The notes below the pieces were generated by a model, which did no database searches, was not told where the DNA came from, and saw only the letters and a list, made by a program, of their open reading frames with translations. 64,000 bases of DNA, taken from assembly GCA_001871115.1 (NCBI GenBank), contig MNUR01000032.1:16511-80510 (forward strand). The letters run 5' to 3'. Both the position numbers and the translations under genes were made by a program. The stretch comes from Elusimicrobia bacterium CG1_02_56_21 (GTDB taxonomy: Bacteria; Elusimicrobiota; Elusimicrobia; Elusimicrobiales; UBA9959). Position 1 is the stretch's first letter. Every line of letters begins with the position of its first letter. Shown one piece after another: positions 1 through 8,793 of this stretch.

Positions 1-2
1 TA

Positions 3-1808
3 GCGTTCGCCGTCCTTGCGATGTCCACGGCGCTGCTGGTTATCTTCGTGCCCCTGGCCTATATGGGCGGGATCATCGGCCGCTTCATTAAGAGCTACGG
101 CCTCACCATAGCCTATGCCGTGGCGATCAGCACCCTGGTCGCCCTGACGCTCACCCCGATGCTCTGCGCCATCTTCCTGAAGGTCAATCCCAAAGGCAAG
201 ACGAACCTGCAGAAAAGCACCGACAGGATCAACGAATACCTGGCGAAATATTACATAAAGATGCTCGAGTGGGCCCTGGCCCGCCGGAAGCGGATGGTGG
301 CCTTCGCGGCGGCCATCATGATCTCCATGGTCCCGCTGTTCATGTTCCTCGGCAAGGATTTTTTGCCCTCCGACGATACCGGCCAATACCAGATAATAAT
401 AATCGCGCCGGAAGGCACCAGCCTTTCAATGATGAAACAGATCTTCGCGCAGGTAGAAACCGAGACAAAACAGATCCCCTATGTGATAAACACTCTGTCG
501 TCCATAGGCACCGGCACTGGCGGCCATAGCGGCTCGGCCTCCCCGAACGAGGGCTATATAATGGTGGAGGTCGCCGATATCAAGGACCGCCCCCTGCCTA
601 TTTCCAAACTGGTGTCGGCTTCCCGTGAAATGATGAGTAAATACAAGGGGCTGCGCGTCTCGGTGTCGGCGGTCGGAGGTTTCGGCGGCGGCGAGGCCGA
701 GCTGCAGTACAACATTTCGGGCCCCGACCTGGCTAAGCTGCAGGAGTACTCAAGCAAAGTCGCCAATGCTCTGCGCAAGGTCAAAGGCGCGGTGGACGTG
801 GACGTAAGCTTCTCCTACGCCAAGCCGGAGTATCGCGTTGAAATAGACAGGAAGCGGGCCCACGATCTGGGAGTTAAAGTAGAGGATATAGCCACCAGCC
901 TGCGCACCATGGTGGGAGGCGAGGAGGACATAACCAAGTTCAAGGACGGCGACGAACTCTACCAGGTGCGCCTGCGCGCAGAGGAGTCCTTCCGCGACCG
1001 CAAAGAGGCCATAGAGGCCCTTATGATCCCCGCCGGCGTCAACCGCGTTACCCGGCTCGACAATATAGCCAAGGTGGTGCAGGGCGTAGGCCCTACCCAG
1101 ATAGAACGCTTTAACAGGCAGCGCAATGTGAAGGTGCTGGCCAATATGTCCGGCATCCCCATAGGAAAGCTTATAACAGAAGCTGAGAAAGCTTTCCGGG
1201 AACTGAACGCACCCCCCGAATACAAGGGCGGGGTGACCGGCAAAGCCAAAGAACTGGGCAATATGTTAAAGGGCTTCCTTATAGCCTTCCTGATGGCCTT
1301 TATCTTCATCTATATAGTGCTGGCCAGCCAGTTCGAAAGCTTCGTGCATCCTATATCCATCATGATAGTGCTGCCGCTGACCATACCGTTCGCGGTCATC
1401 TCCCTGTTCCTGTCCGGGCAGAACCTGTCGCTGTTCAGCATCATGGGTATCTTCATGCTCTTCGGCATAGTAAAGAAAAATTCCATACTTCAGGTTGACT
1501 ATACCAATACCCTGCGCGCCAAAGGCATGCCGCGCTACCAGGCCATGATAGAGGCGAACAAGACCAGGCTGCGCCCGATACTGATGACCACCCTGACTCT
1601 TATAGCCGGCATGATCCCGACAGCCCTCGGAACCGGGGCAGGATCGGGAACCCGCCGCGCAATGGCTATCGTCATCATCGGCGGACAGACCCTGTCGCTG
1701 CTGATAACCCTGCTTATGACCCCGGTCACCTACTCACTGTTCGATGACCTGGAGATCTGGTTCCGGAAGAAATACATGGGCGGGGAAACGGACCGGGAAA
1801 CCGTCTGA
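3..1808 (+). CDS. RND family efflux transporter, inner-membrane pump subunit (5' truncated)
   Basis: C-terminal part of an AcrB/MexB-type proton-driven efflux pump. The reading frame is open to the window edge, so the true start lies upstream and the ATG at 21 is internal. About 600 of the usual roughly 1,040 residues are present. They begin in the conserved transmembrane block (FVPLAYMGGIIGRF, then SLTLTPML-like ALTLTPML), followed by the second periplasmic porter loop and the final helix cluster with ASQFESFVHP and the GIVKKNSIL region. The family exports hydrophobic compounds or metals with a membrane-fusion protein and an outer-membrane channel; neither partner is downstream. Substrate cannot be deduced. 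A terminator follows the stop. Confidence 0.93.
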   Translation, partial: AFAVLAMSTALLVIFVPLAYMGGIIGRFIKSYGLTIAYAVAISTLVALTLTPMLCAIFLKVNPKGKTNLQKSTDRINEYLAKYYIKMLEWALARRKRMVAFAAAIMISMVPLFMFLGKDFLPSDDTGQYQIIIIAPEGTSLSMMKQIFAQVETETKQIPYVINTLSSIGTGTGGHSGSASPNEGYIMVEVADIKDRPLPISKLVSASREMMSKYKGLRVSVSAVGGFGGGEAELQYNISGPDLAKLQEYSSKVANALRKVKGAVDVDVSFSYAKPEYRVEIDRKRAHDLGVKVEDIATSLRTMVGGEEDITKFKDGDELYQVRLRAEESFRDRKEAIEALMIPAGVNRVTRLDNIAKVVQGVGPTQIERFNRQRNVKVLANMSGIPIGKLITEAEKAFRELNAPPEYKGGVTGKAKELGNMLKGFLIAFLMAFIFIYIVLASQFESFVHPISIMIVLPLTIPFAVISLFLSGQNLSLFSIMGIFMLFGIVKKNSILQVDYTNTLRAKGMPRYQAMIEANKTRLRPILMTTLTLIAGMIPTALGTGAGSGTRRAMAIVIIGGQTLSLLITLLMTPVTYSLFDDLEIWFRKKYMGGETDRETV

Positions 1809-1838
1809 GCAAACCGGTAAAACCGTTCTGCCCTTAAC

Positions 1839-1866
1839 AAAGGGAGGCCCTGCCTCCCTTTTTAAA
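1839..1866 (+). terminator. Rho-independent terminator after the RND gene
   Basis: A perfect 9-bp stem (AAGGGAGGC / GCCTCCCTT, 1840-1848 with 1852-1860) with a 3-nt loop runs into a T-rich stretch. It lies 30 bp after the RND stop codon and separates that operon from the serine hydrolase gene. Confidence 0.8.
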
Positions 1867-1951
1867 TTTTCAGGCAGCTCCGGCTACTGCGCTGCCGCCG
1901 CAAAAACATTTCCCCTTGAAATAATAATGAGAATCAGGTAAAAATATATAG

Positions 1952-3229
1952 ATGTGTTCTTCTATCCTCGTCTGCCTAAACGGATTTAAGCGGCCGGCCC
2001 TGCTGGCGGCTTTCTTCAGTTTTATCGCCGCTGCCTCGCCGGCGCTGGGGGCCAATTACGATATTTCTTATCTCTGGCACCCGGACCTGGCCAGCGTAAC
2101 CGCCTACAAAGACAAGATTTCAGGAATTCTCGGCCCGGAAGTTACCCGCCGCCTGAGCATAGTCCAGGGGCAGGATAATTACGGGCTTATTTACAGGCGT
2201 AAAGGAGGGGCGGAGTCCGCCAGGTCCGTGGCGGTCAAGCACTCCGCTTTTTTAAAGGCGAAAGGCCTGGGACCGGCCATCCCCATACAGTCGAAAGACT
2301 GGACACCCTTAAAAAAAACCGCGCCCCCGGCCGGGCAGGCCGGGGTTCTGAGCAGCGGGCCGCCGGCGCCTTTCGAGTCCGAAGTTGAAAAATATATAAA
2401 GAGCCTGCGCCGGCGCGGACATATTAAAGGCGACGAGCGCACCGCCTGGCTTATCTACGACCTGGCCGCCGATAAAAAACTGGTCAGCATCAACGAGGAC
2501 ATGCCGCTGGAAGCCGCCAGCATGATAAAGCCTTTCATCGCCCTGGCCTACTTCCATGAAGTTAATGCCGGGCGCCGTAAATATTCAGCCGCCGTGCGCT
2601 CGCGCATGGAGCGGATGATACAGCACTCCGACAATCCTTCGGCCGACTGGCTGCTCCGGCGCCTGGGCGGCCCCGCCAAGGTCCAGCGCCTGCTTAAGAC
2701 TAATTACAGCGGGATACTGACCAATACCCGTATAGTGGAGTATATCTCCGCCAGCGGCCGGACTTACCGCAACAAAGCTTCGGCGCACGATTACAGCCGC
2801 TTCCTGTACGCGCTGTGGAACGGAACGCTGCCCCGCTCCGCCGAGCTGAAGCGGATAATGAACCTCCCTAACCCGGACCGGCTTTATACCTCCAGCCCCG
2901 GAGTTCCCGAGGGAACGGAGGTGTACGACAAAACCGGGACCACCAGCCACCTTTGCGGCAATATGGGCATACTCGTGGCGATGCGCGAGGACGGCAAGCG
3001 CTTTCCGTATATTATCGTTGGAATTATAGAGAAGGAGAGGGCCGCCCGGAACTACTTCGGCTGGATGCGCGCCAGGGGCGACGTCATCCGCCGGGTGTCG
3101 GAAATGGCCTATGAGACCATTTCAGGCCGGCACCAGCTCGAGGATTTCAGCCCTTTAAGCGCCAGCTCCGGCGGCGGCAAAGAGCAAGCGGACACGGAAG
3201 AGAGCGAAACAGAAGATTCCACCTCATAA
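1952..3229 (+). CDS. Exported serine hydrolase of the class A beta-lactamase / penicillin-binding fold
   Basis: Predicted periplasmic or exported enzyme of 425 residues. An N-terminal hydrophobic signal segment ends near PALGA. A short poorly conserved domain (about residues 35-120) comes next, then the catalytic fold. All three class A motifs are visible: SxxK as SMIK (about residue 191), SDN as HSDNPSAD, and KTG as YDKTGTTSHLCGN. The C-terminal tail is acidic and serine-rich. Family members are beta-lactamases or peptidoglycan-acting DD-peptidases/amidases. The unusual N-terminal extension argues against a simple resistance beta-lactamase, so a cell-wall role is equally possible. It stands alone between two terminated or convergent units. 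Confidence 0.8.
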   Translation: MCSSILVCLNGFKRPALLAAFFSFIAAASPALGANYDISYLWHPDLASVTAYKDKISGILGPEVTRRLSIVQGQDNYGLIYRRKGGAESARSVAVKHSAFLKAKGLGPAIPIQSKDWTPLKKTAPPAGQAGVLSSGPPAPFESEVEKYIKSLRRRGHIKGDERTAWLIYDLAADKKLVSINEDMPLEAASMIKPFIALAYFHEVNAGRRKYSAAVRSRMERMIQHSDNPSADWLLRRLGGPAKVQRLLKTNYSGILTNTRIVEYISASGRTYRNKASAHDYSRFLYALWNGTLPRSAELKRIMNLPNPDRLYTSSPGVPEGTEVYDKTGTTSHLCGNMGILVAMREDGKRFPYIIVGIIEKERAARNYFGWMRARGDVIRRVSEMAYETISGRHQLEDFSPLSASSGGGKEQADTEESETEDSTS

Positions 3230-3262
3230 ACCGTACGCCCCGGGAGAGTTTCACTCCCCGGT

Positions 3263-4465
3263 TCAGCGGACCAGGCTCCTGTAAAGGTCGTAAGTTTTTT
3301 TGGCCACCCCGGCCCAGCTGAACTGCGTTTCCGCGCGGCGGCGGCCGGCGGCCGAAAATTTCCTGGCCAGGGAAGGGTTGCGCAGAACCCGGTTTACCGC
3401 GGCCGCAAGGTCGCGCGAGAACTTTTCGGGGTTGCACGGCTCGCAGGCCCCGTCCTTAAGGGCCTGGAAGGGAACCAGCAGGCCGGTTTTTTCCGGCACA
3501 ACCACTTCCAGTATCCCCCCCACTCCGGAAGCCACCACCGGCACCCCGCAGGCCATGGCCTCCACATTTATTATCCCGAAAGGCTCGTAGATAGACGGGC
3601 AGCAAAAAACGGCCGCATGGCTGTAAAGTTCAATAACCTCGTTCTTGGGCAGCATACCGCGTATCCAGATCACGTTTTTATGGACCTTGCTTATCTTCGC
3701 TACGCTGGCCTCCATCTCCGCGGCTATCTCCTTGGTATCCGGAGCGCCCGCGCAGAGCACTATCTGCGCTTCAGGGTCGATATGGGGAATAGCGTTTACA
3801 AGGTGAATTATGCCTTTTTGCCTGGTTATCCTCCCTACAAAAAGCACATAGGGCTTAGCCGGGTCTATCTTCCATTTGCGGAGGGCTTTGGAGGAAGTAG
3901 TCCGGCTGTATTCGGCCAGGTCGATGCCGTTATGGATAACGTGTATCCTGGAGGCCGGAACATTATAGCAGGACAGGATATCCGCTTTCATGCCGTGCGA
4001 AACCGCGATGACGGCGTCCGCGGACTGAACAGCGTTTTCCTCTATCCAGCTGCTCAGGTCGTAGGCTCCGCCCAGCTGCTCGCGCTTCCAGGGGCGGTGC
4101 GGCTCTAATGAATGAGTGGTCAGAACGAAAGGGACTTTGTAAAGCAGCTTGGCGAAGAACCCGCCCAGGTTGGCGTACCAGGTATGGCAATGGACTATAT
4201 CGGCCGTGTTATTCTTACAGAACTGCAGATTGACGCTTACCGCCTCGAGCGCCTTGCCTAAGCCTTTGTCCGCTCCCTTCGCGAGGGCGGCCCAGGGCTT
4301 GTAGCCGGCTACCTGCAGATGCGGCAGTTTCACTTTCTGGTCGCCGAAGCAGCGGACCTCCACATCCATAAGCAGGGAGAGCTCACGGGTAAGGTATTCT
4401 ACGGCTACTCCGGCGCCGCCGTAGATATTCGGCGGATATTCATTCGTGTATAAGACAACTTTCAT
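3263..4465 (-). CDS. GT4-family glycogen synthase-like glycosyltransferase (actinobacterial GlgM/GlgA type)
   Basis: A 400-residue GT-B glycosyltransferase. The N-terminal Rossmann domain opens with TNEYPPNIYGGAGV and carries HCHTWYANLGG. The C-terminal domain has LFVGRITRQKG and the nucleotide-sugar loop CPSIYEPFGIINVEAMACG with its conserved EX7E glutamates. This pattern matches the Corynebacterium-type glycogen synthase group (GT4), which uses ADP- or UDP-glucose to build alpha-glucan or maltose-1-phosphate. It lies directly downstream of a GT5 glycogen synthase in the same direction, so the two probably act in one storage-glucan pathway. The exact acceptor cannot be read from sequence. 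Confidence 0.8.
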   Translation of the reverse strand: MKVVLYTNEYPPNIYGGAGVAVEYLTRELSLLMDVEVRCFGDQKVKLPHLQVAGYKPWAALAKGADKGLGKALEAVSVNLQFCKNNTADIVHCHTWYANLGGFFAKLLYKVPFVLTTHSLEPHRPWKREQLGGAYDLSSWIEENAVQSADAVIAVSHGMKADILSCYNVPASRIHVIHNGIDLAEYSRTTSSKALRKWKIDPAKPYVLFVGRITRQKGIIHLVNAIPHIDPEAQIVLCAGAPDTKEIAAEMEASVAKISKVHKNVIWIRGMLPKNEVIELYSHAAVFCCPSIYEPFGIINVEAMACGVPVVASGVGGILEVVVPEKTGLLVPFQALKDGACEPCNPEKFSRDLAAAVNRVLRNPSLARKFSAAGRRRAETQFSWAGVAKKTYDLYRSLVR

Positions 4466-4536
4466 GGTTCCCCCTGGACCTTCTCAATCAAAGATAAGCC
4501 CGCAGCTTCCGGTCCGGAGTCCGGAATTGCGGCCGG

Positions 4537-5994
4537 CTACAGCTGCCTGCGCTGGGCGGCGATATTAAATAATTTCAGGTAAGCCTCGGCGGATTTTGAC
4601 CAGGAATAATCGCCGCTCATTGCGTTGCGCACCATCATGTTCCAGTTCTCCTTCCAGGCGTACAGCGAGATGATATGCCCAAGCACCGACCTTAACTGCC
4701 CCTCGTCGGCGTCGTCTATCGCAAAACCGTTGGAATCTTTGGGCTCGCCGTTATAAAACACCGTGTCTTTTAGCCCCCCGGTGCGGGTGACCAGCGGAAG
4801 CGCGCCGTAGCGCATGGAGATCATCTGCGGCAGGCCGCAGGGTTCAAAGCGGGAGGGCATCACAAAGATATCGGCGCCGGCGTAAATCCGGTGCGCTAGT
4901 GATTCGTTAAACCCTACTTTAAAGGCCGCACGCCTGGGATTGGCCGCCGACAGCGCGCTGAAGGCGTCCGACAGCCCGGGGTCGCCCTGCCCCAGCACCA
5001 CGAACTGCATCTTATCCAGGAACTCGGGCGCGGCGTTCAGGAGAACGTCCAGCCCCTTCTGGCTGTCGAGGCGGCTCACTACGCCCGCCAGCACGGTATC
5101 CTTGTTCTCTTCCAGCCCCAGTTCCTTCTGCAGCGCTTTCTTTGAAGCCGCTTTGCCGCGCCGGAAGCTTTTGAGCTCGTAGCCGCGCTCGAGGAAAGTA
5201 TCCGTAGCCGGGTCCCAGATCTCGTCGTCTATGCCGTTTAAGATGCCGAACAGGTCGGAGGCGCGGTGCCTGAGAACGCCGTCCATCCCGTGACCGAATT
5301 CCGCCCGGTACTGTATCTCTCCGGCGTAAGTAGGGCTGACGGTAGTTATCAGGTCGGCGAATATCAGGCCTGCTTTCATGAAATTAATCCCGCCGTAATA
5401 TTCCAGGCGCTCCGGAGTAAAATCCTGCCAGGAGAACCCCGCTTTGAGCAGGGTTTCTTTCGGGAACATCCCCTGGTAGGCTATATTGTGGACGGTGAAC
5501 ACCGAGGCGGTCTTGGAGAAGAAAGAGTCCAGCCGGGAAAGGGTGCGCAGGTAAGCGGGGACCAGGCCGGTCTGCCAGTCGTGGCAGTGGATAATGTCGG
5601 GCTTGAAACCTATGAATTTTGCGCCCTCCAGCACCGCGCGCGAGAAAAATATAAACCGCTCGTCATTGTCCTCAAAATCCCCCGCGGCGCTGCGGTACAT
5701 CCCCGGCCGGTCGAAATACTTGGGATTCTCTATAAAATAGACGGCCACCTTCCCCCACTGGACGCGGCTCATGGTAGCGGTCTCGACGTGGTTGCCCATG
5801 GGGATGAGGAAACTTCCTCCGGCGGCTTTAAGAGAGAAGGCGCCTCCCCCGACATTGCGGTAGCGCGGCAAAAACAGCACTACTTCCGTGCCTTCCGTCC
5901 TGGAAAAAACCTGGGAGAGAGCCCCGGTCACGTCGGCCAGGCCGCCGGTCTTGCAGAAGGGAAAAGCTTCGCTCGCCGCGATCAGGATTTTCAT
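4537..5994 (-). CDS. glgA: Glycogen synthase (ADP-glucose type, GT5)
   Basis: Transfers glucose from ADP-glucose to growing alpha-1,4-glucan in the cytoplasm. The 485-residue length is normal. The ADP-glucose binding motif KTGGLADV is at residues 15-22. HCHDWQTGLVP and FTVHNIAYQG follow in the N-terminal domain, and the C-terminal domain has the catalytic loop PSRFEPCGLPQMISMRYG and RTGGLKDTV. It starts 10 bp after galT ends and is followed 71 bp later by the GT4 synthase. No glgC, glgB or glgP is in the window. Confidence 0.95.
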   Translation of the reverse strand: MKILIAASEAFPFCKTGGLADVTGALSQVFSRTEGTEVVLFLPRYRNVGGGAFSLKAAGGSFLIPMGNHVETATMSRVQWGKVAVYFIENPKYFDRPGMYRSAAGDFEDNDERFIFFSRAVLEGAKFIGFKPDIIHCHDWQTGLVPAYLRTLSRLDSFFSKTASVFTVHNIAYQGMFPKETLLKAGFSWQDFTPERLEYYGGINFMKAGLIFADLITTVSPTYAGEIQYRAEFGHGMDGVLRHRASDLFGILNGIDDEIWDPATDTFLERGYELKSFRRGKAASKKALQKELGLEENKDTVLAGVVSRLDSQKGLDVLLNAAPEFLDKMQFVVLGQGDPGLSDAFSALSAANPRRAAFKVGFNESLAHRIYAGADIFVMPSRFEPCGLPQMISMRYGALPLVTRTGGLKDTVFYNGEPKDSNGFAIDDADEGQLRSVLGHIISLYAWKENWNMMVRNAMSGDYSWSKSAEAYLKLFNIAAQRRQL

Positions 5995-6004
5995 GGTTTC
6001 TCCT

Positions 6005-7000
6005 CTAAATCTTAAATGTCTTCCCGGAATTCAGGATCTCCGCCGCGTCCTCCGGGGAGACGGTGTTAATATAGAACCCGGTGCCCCACTCAAAACCGGC
6101 TACGTGCGTAAGTTTGGGCATTATCTCGATATGCCAGTGATAATGCTGCGCCTCCGGCTCCCGGACCGGCATGGTATGAACGATAAGATTATAGGACAGG
6201 TCCGGCAGAGAAACTGAAAGTTTCCGCAGGGTGTCTTTAAGGATTTCCGCCAGGGCGCCGGTTTCATTTTCCGGCATGTTCTCGAAATGGCTGGCATGCT
6301 TCTTCGGCAGTATCCAGGTCTCAAAGGAAAAACGGCTGGCGTAGGGAGCAACGGCCAGGAAAGAGGGGTTCTCTGCCACTACGCGGCGCCGGAACGCGGT
6401 TTCCTCGGTCACTATATCACAAAAAACGCAGGTTCCGCGCTCAAGATAGTATTGAGCCGCGCCGTCTATCTCCTGCGCCACCCTGAGCGGGGCCATTGGC
6501 ATGGCTATTATCTGCGAATGCGGATGCATAAGGCTCGCCCCGGCGTTGCGGCCATGGTTCTTGAAGATCATCACGTATTTTATCCGCGGATCTTTTTTTA
6601 TTTCTTTCACGCGCAGGATAAAGGTGTTGAGCACTTCGCCCATGGCCTCCGGGGAAAGCTCTTCCAGCCGGCTCCCATGGTCGGGGGTCTCTATGACCAC
6701 CTCGTGAAAGCCCATCCCGTCCATGCGGTTATAGATGCCCTCGCGGCGGTTATCGGAAGACCCCTCGGAGGTCAGCGCCGGATATTTATTCCGCACTACG
6801 CGCAGGCGCCAGCTTCCCGCGGCTCCGGGCAGCGAATAAATAACGGGAGGGGTGAGGTCCTCGTTGCCGGCGCAGAAAGGACAAACATGACCGCTCCCGT
6901 CCTGGTGCGCCCCCAGCCGGAAATCATTGGGCCGCAAGCCGCGCTCGGAGGCTATTATAACCCAGCGGCCGAAGACGGGATCTTTTCTTATTTCAGGCAT
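6005..7000 (-). CDS. galT: Galactose-1-phosphate uridylyltransferase
   Basis: Swaps UMP between UDP-glucose and galactose-1-phosphate (Leloir pathway). The 331-residue HIT-superfamily protein contains the catalytic histidine motif as HPHSQI (about residue 160), the downstream HYHWHIEIMP histidine cluster near residue 287, and two zinc-type cysteine pairs (CPFC near residue 40, CVFC near 195). It lies 10 bp upstream of glgA, so galactose-derived sugar nucleotide and glycogen synthesis are probably co-transcribed. A terminator separates it from scpB. Some related proteins act on other sugar-1-phosphates, so strict galactose specificity is assumed. Confidence 0.9.
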   Translation of the reverse strand: MPEIRKDPVFGRWVIIASERGLRPNDFRLGAHQDGSGHVCPFCAGNEDLTPPVIYSLPGAAGSWRLRVVRNKYPALTSEGSSDNRREGIYNRMDGMGFHEVVIETPDHGSRLEELSPEAMGEVLNTFILRVKEIKKDPRIKYVMIFKNHGRNAGASLMHPHSQIIAMPMAPLRVAQEIDGAAQYYLERGTCVFCDIVTEETAFRRRVVAENPSFLAVAPYASRFSFETWILPKKHASHFENMPENETGALAEILKDTLRKLSVSLPDLSYNLIVHTMPVREPEAQHYHWHIEIMPKLTHVAGFEWGTGFYINTVSPEDAAEILNSGKTFKI

Positions 7001-7024
7001 TGTAAAAAGTAAACGTCAAAAACC

Positions 7025-7050
7025 AAAAAAGCCGTTTTAGAGCGGCTTTT
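7025..7050 (-). terminator. Terminator overlapping the scpB stop codon
   Basis: On the minus strand AAAAGCCG, an 8-nt loop and CGGCTTTTTT form a perfect stem followed by T residues. The scpB stop codon TAA lies in the loop. It splits the scpA-scpB unit from galT-glgA-GT4. Confidence 0.7.
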
Positions 7051-7918
7051 CCCCGGTTTCGTCGGAGGCCTGTCCGGAGAATTCGGCCTCCGCGGCCGGC
7101 TCTTCCGCGGTTTCTGCCCGCACGGGGGAGTTCTGCCCCTCTAATTCCGCGGGCTCTGTTTCTTCGGTGGCCGACGCGGCTTCTTCGCTTTCAGCCGGAG
7201 CCGCACCGGCCTCTTCGGTTGCTTCCGGGGCCGGCCCAGCTTCTTCAGTTTCAGCCGAGGCCCCCTCGATTTCTCCGGTTTCTGCCAAGGCGGCCTGCGC
7301 CGGGTCCGGCGGCGGGGCGCCCTCGGCGACAGGCTCCGGGATAGATTCCTCTTCAACAAGCTCCACCGCGGTCGACTGCGCGGCGGCCGCCATGTTCTCT
7401 ATATTAAAGCTTTCCAGCTTCGGCATATCGTCCAGGGAATTAAGACCGAACTGGCGCAAAAACTCGCTGGTGGTTCCATAAAGTATCGGGCGGCCTATGC
7501 TCTCTCTGCGGCCCACCACGGTAATAAGCCTGCGCTGTGATAGCGTTTCAAGAGGGCCTATCACTTCAACCCCGCGGATGGCTTCTATTTCGGCCCGGGT
7601 GAGCGGCTGCTTATAGGCTATTATGCAAAGGGTCTCCAGCGCGGCCTGGGTAAGGCGCACCGTCATTTTATTCTGATAAAGTTTACGCACCCACAGGCCG
7701 TATTCGGGCCGGGTAGCCAGCTGCCAGCCGCCGGCCACCTGCATTATCTGCAGCGTGCGGCCTTCTTCATCATAACTGCTGCGCAGTTCGGAGAGAGCTC
7801 TTTCCAGGCGCTCTTTGTTCTTTATTTCACAAAGCTGGGCTATGCGGCTCACCGGCAGCGGCGCGTCCGTAATGAACAACAGGGTCTCAAGCACTTTTTT
7901 AAGTTCGATGTCTTCCAT
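7037..7918 (-). CDS. scpB: Segregation and condensation protein B, with long acidic tail
   Basis: Kleisin-partner (kite) subunit of the SMC-ScpAB condensin complex that compacts chromosomes. Residues 1 to about 180 form the two winged-helix domains, with the family signature LTQAALETLCIIAYKQPLTRAEIEAIRGV written here across residues 90-118. The last 110 residues are low-complexity and rich in Glu, Ala and Pro (repeated E-E-A-G-P-A and S-E-E-A type units). That tail is much longer than in typical ScpB and looks disordered. The gene follows scpA after 45 bp; smc is not in this window. Confidence 0.93.
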   Translation of the reverse strand: MEDIELKKVLETLLFITDAPLPVSRIAQLCEIKNKERLERALSELRSSYDEEGRTLQIMQVAGGWQLATRPEYGLWVRKLYQNKMTVRLTQAALETLCIIAYKQPLTRAEIEAIRGVEVIGPLETLSQRRLITVVGRRESIGRPILYGTTSEFLRQFGLNSLDDMPKLESFNIENMAAAAQSTAVELVEEESIPEPVAEGAPPPDPAQAALAETGEIEGASAETEEAGPAPEATEEAGAAPAESEEAASATEETEPAELEGQNSPVRAETAEEPAAEAEFSGQASDETGEKPL

Positions 7919-7963
7919 AGTACCTCATAAAAGAAAAATAAAAAAACAGCCGGTAATTCGTTA

Positions 7964-8785
7964 TCAGTCGCCGGAACCCGGGGAGGGTTCCCCGGCCTGC
8001 ACGCCGGTACCCGATGACTTTTGCTTTGCTGCCTCCGGCTCCGCTGCCGAGGCTGCTGCCGCAGGCTCCGGCGCTGGCGCAGCGGCCTGGACGGGGGCGG
8101 GGTAAATCCGGACCTCGGTATAAGCTTCGTCCTGCGAGACCATTATTTTCCGCTGTTTCACGAGCTCAAGCAGGGCCATAAAACAGGTTATAACCCCCAG
8201 GCGCTTGGTCTCCGAGGCGAATACATCGTCCAGCAGCAGCCACTCCCGCCCTTCCAGCATCTTCTCTATCTTCGCGACCCGCGACCCTATAGGGAAAGGC
8301 TCGCCCTGGACGCCCCGGCTGGGCTCGGCCCGCTCAAAAGCGCGCTTTACCGCGTCCATCAGGGCGCTAAAATCAAGGTCCAGGAACTTCTCCTCGCTTG
8401 AGAAAACCGGTGAGCCGCGGTAAAAGGCGTCCTTGAAGCGCGCAAAGCGCCAGTTCATCTCTTTTGAAGCTTCTTTGTAGCGCTGGTACTCTTCGAGCAT
8501 GGAAACAAGCGCGCCGCGCGGGTCTGGCCCGCTCTCGCCTTCGGGCCGCTCGGGCGCGGGCAGGAGCATCTTCGCCTTTACCTGCATAAGAGTGGCCGCC
8601 ATCACCAGAAATTCTCCGGCTACCTCAAGGTTCAGGCTCTTCATAACTTCCAGGTACTGCAGATACTCGGAAGTGATCTGCGATATCGGGATGTCGTAGA
8701 TATCCAGGTTGTTCTTTTTGATGAGGTGCATCAACAGGTCAAGCGGGCCCTCAAAGTTTTCCAGATGTATGTCTATTGCGTTCAT
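7964..8785 (-). CDS. scpA: Segregation and condensation protein A
   Basis: Kleisin subunit bridging SMC heads in bacterial condensin. The N-terminal signature FEGPLDLLMHLIKKNNLDIYD begins at residue 10, and the C-terminal winged helix with VITCFMALLELVKQRKI lies near residues 200-220. The final 40 residues are Ala/Pro/Glu-rich and add to the usual 230-250 residue core. Its stop is 45 bp before scpB, and trpS ends 8 bp upstream of its start, so scpA and scpB belong to one transcript with trpS. Confidence 0.94.
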   Translation of the reverse strand: MNAIDIHLENFEGPLDLLMHLIKKNNLDIYDIPISQITSEYLQYLEVMKSLNLEVAGEFLVMAATLMQVKAKMLLPAPERPEGESGPDPRGALVSMLEEYQRYKEASKEMNWRFARFKDAFYRGSPVFSSEEKFLDLDFSALMDAVKRAFERAEPSRGVQGEPFPIGSRVAKIEKMLEGREWLLLDDVFASETKRLGVITCFMALLELVKQRKIMVSQDEAYTEVRIYPAPVQAAAPAPEPAAAASAAEPEAAKQKSSGTGVQAGEPSPGSGD

Positions 8786-8793
8786 TTTTACCT

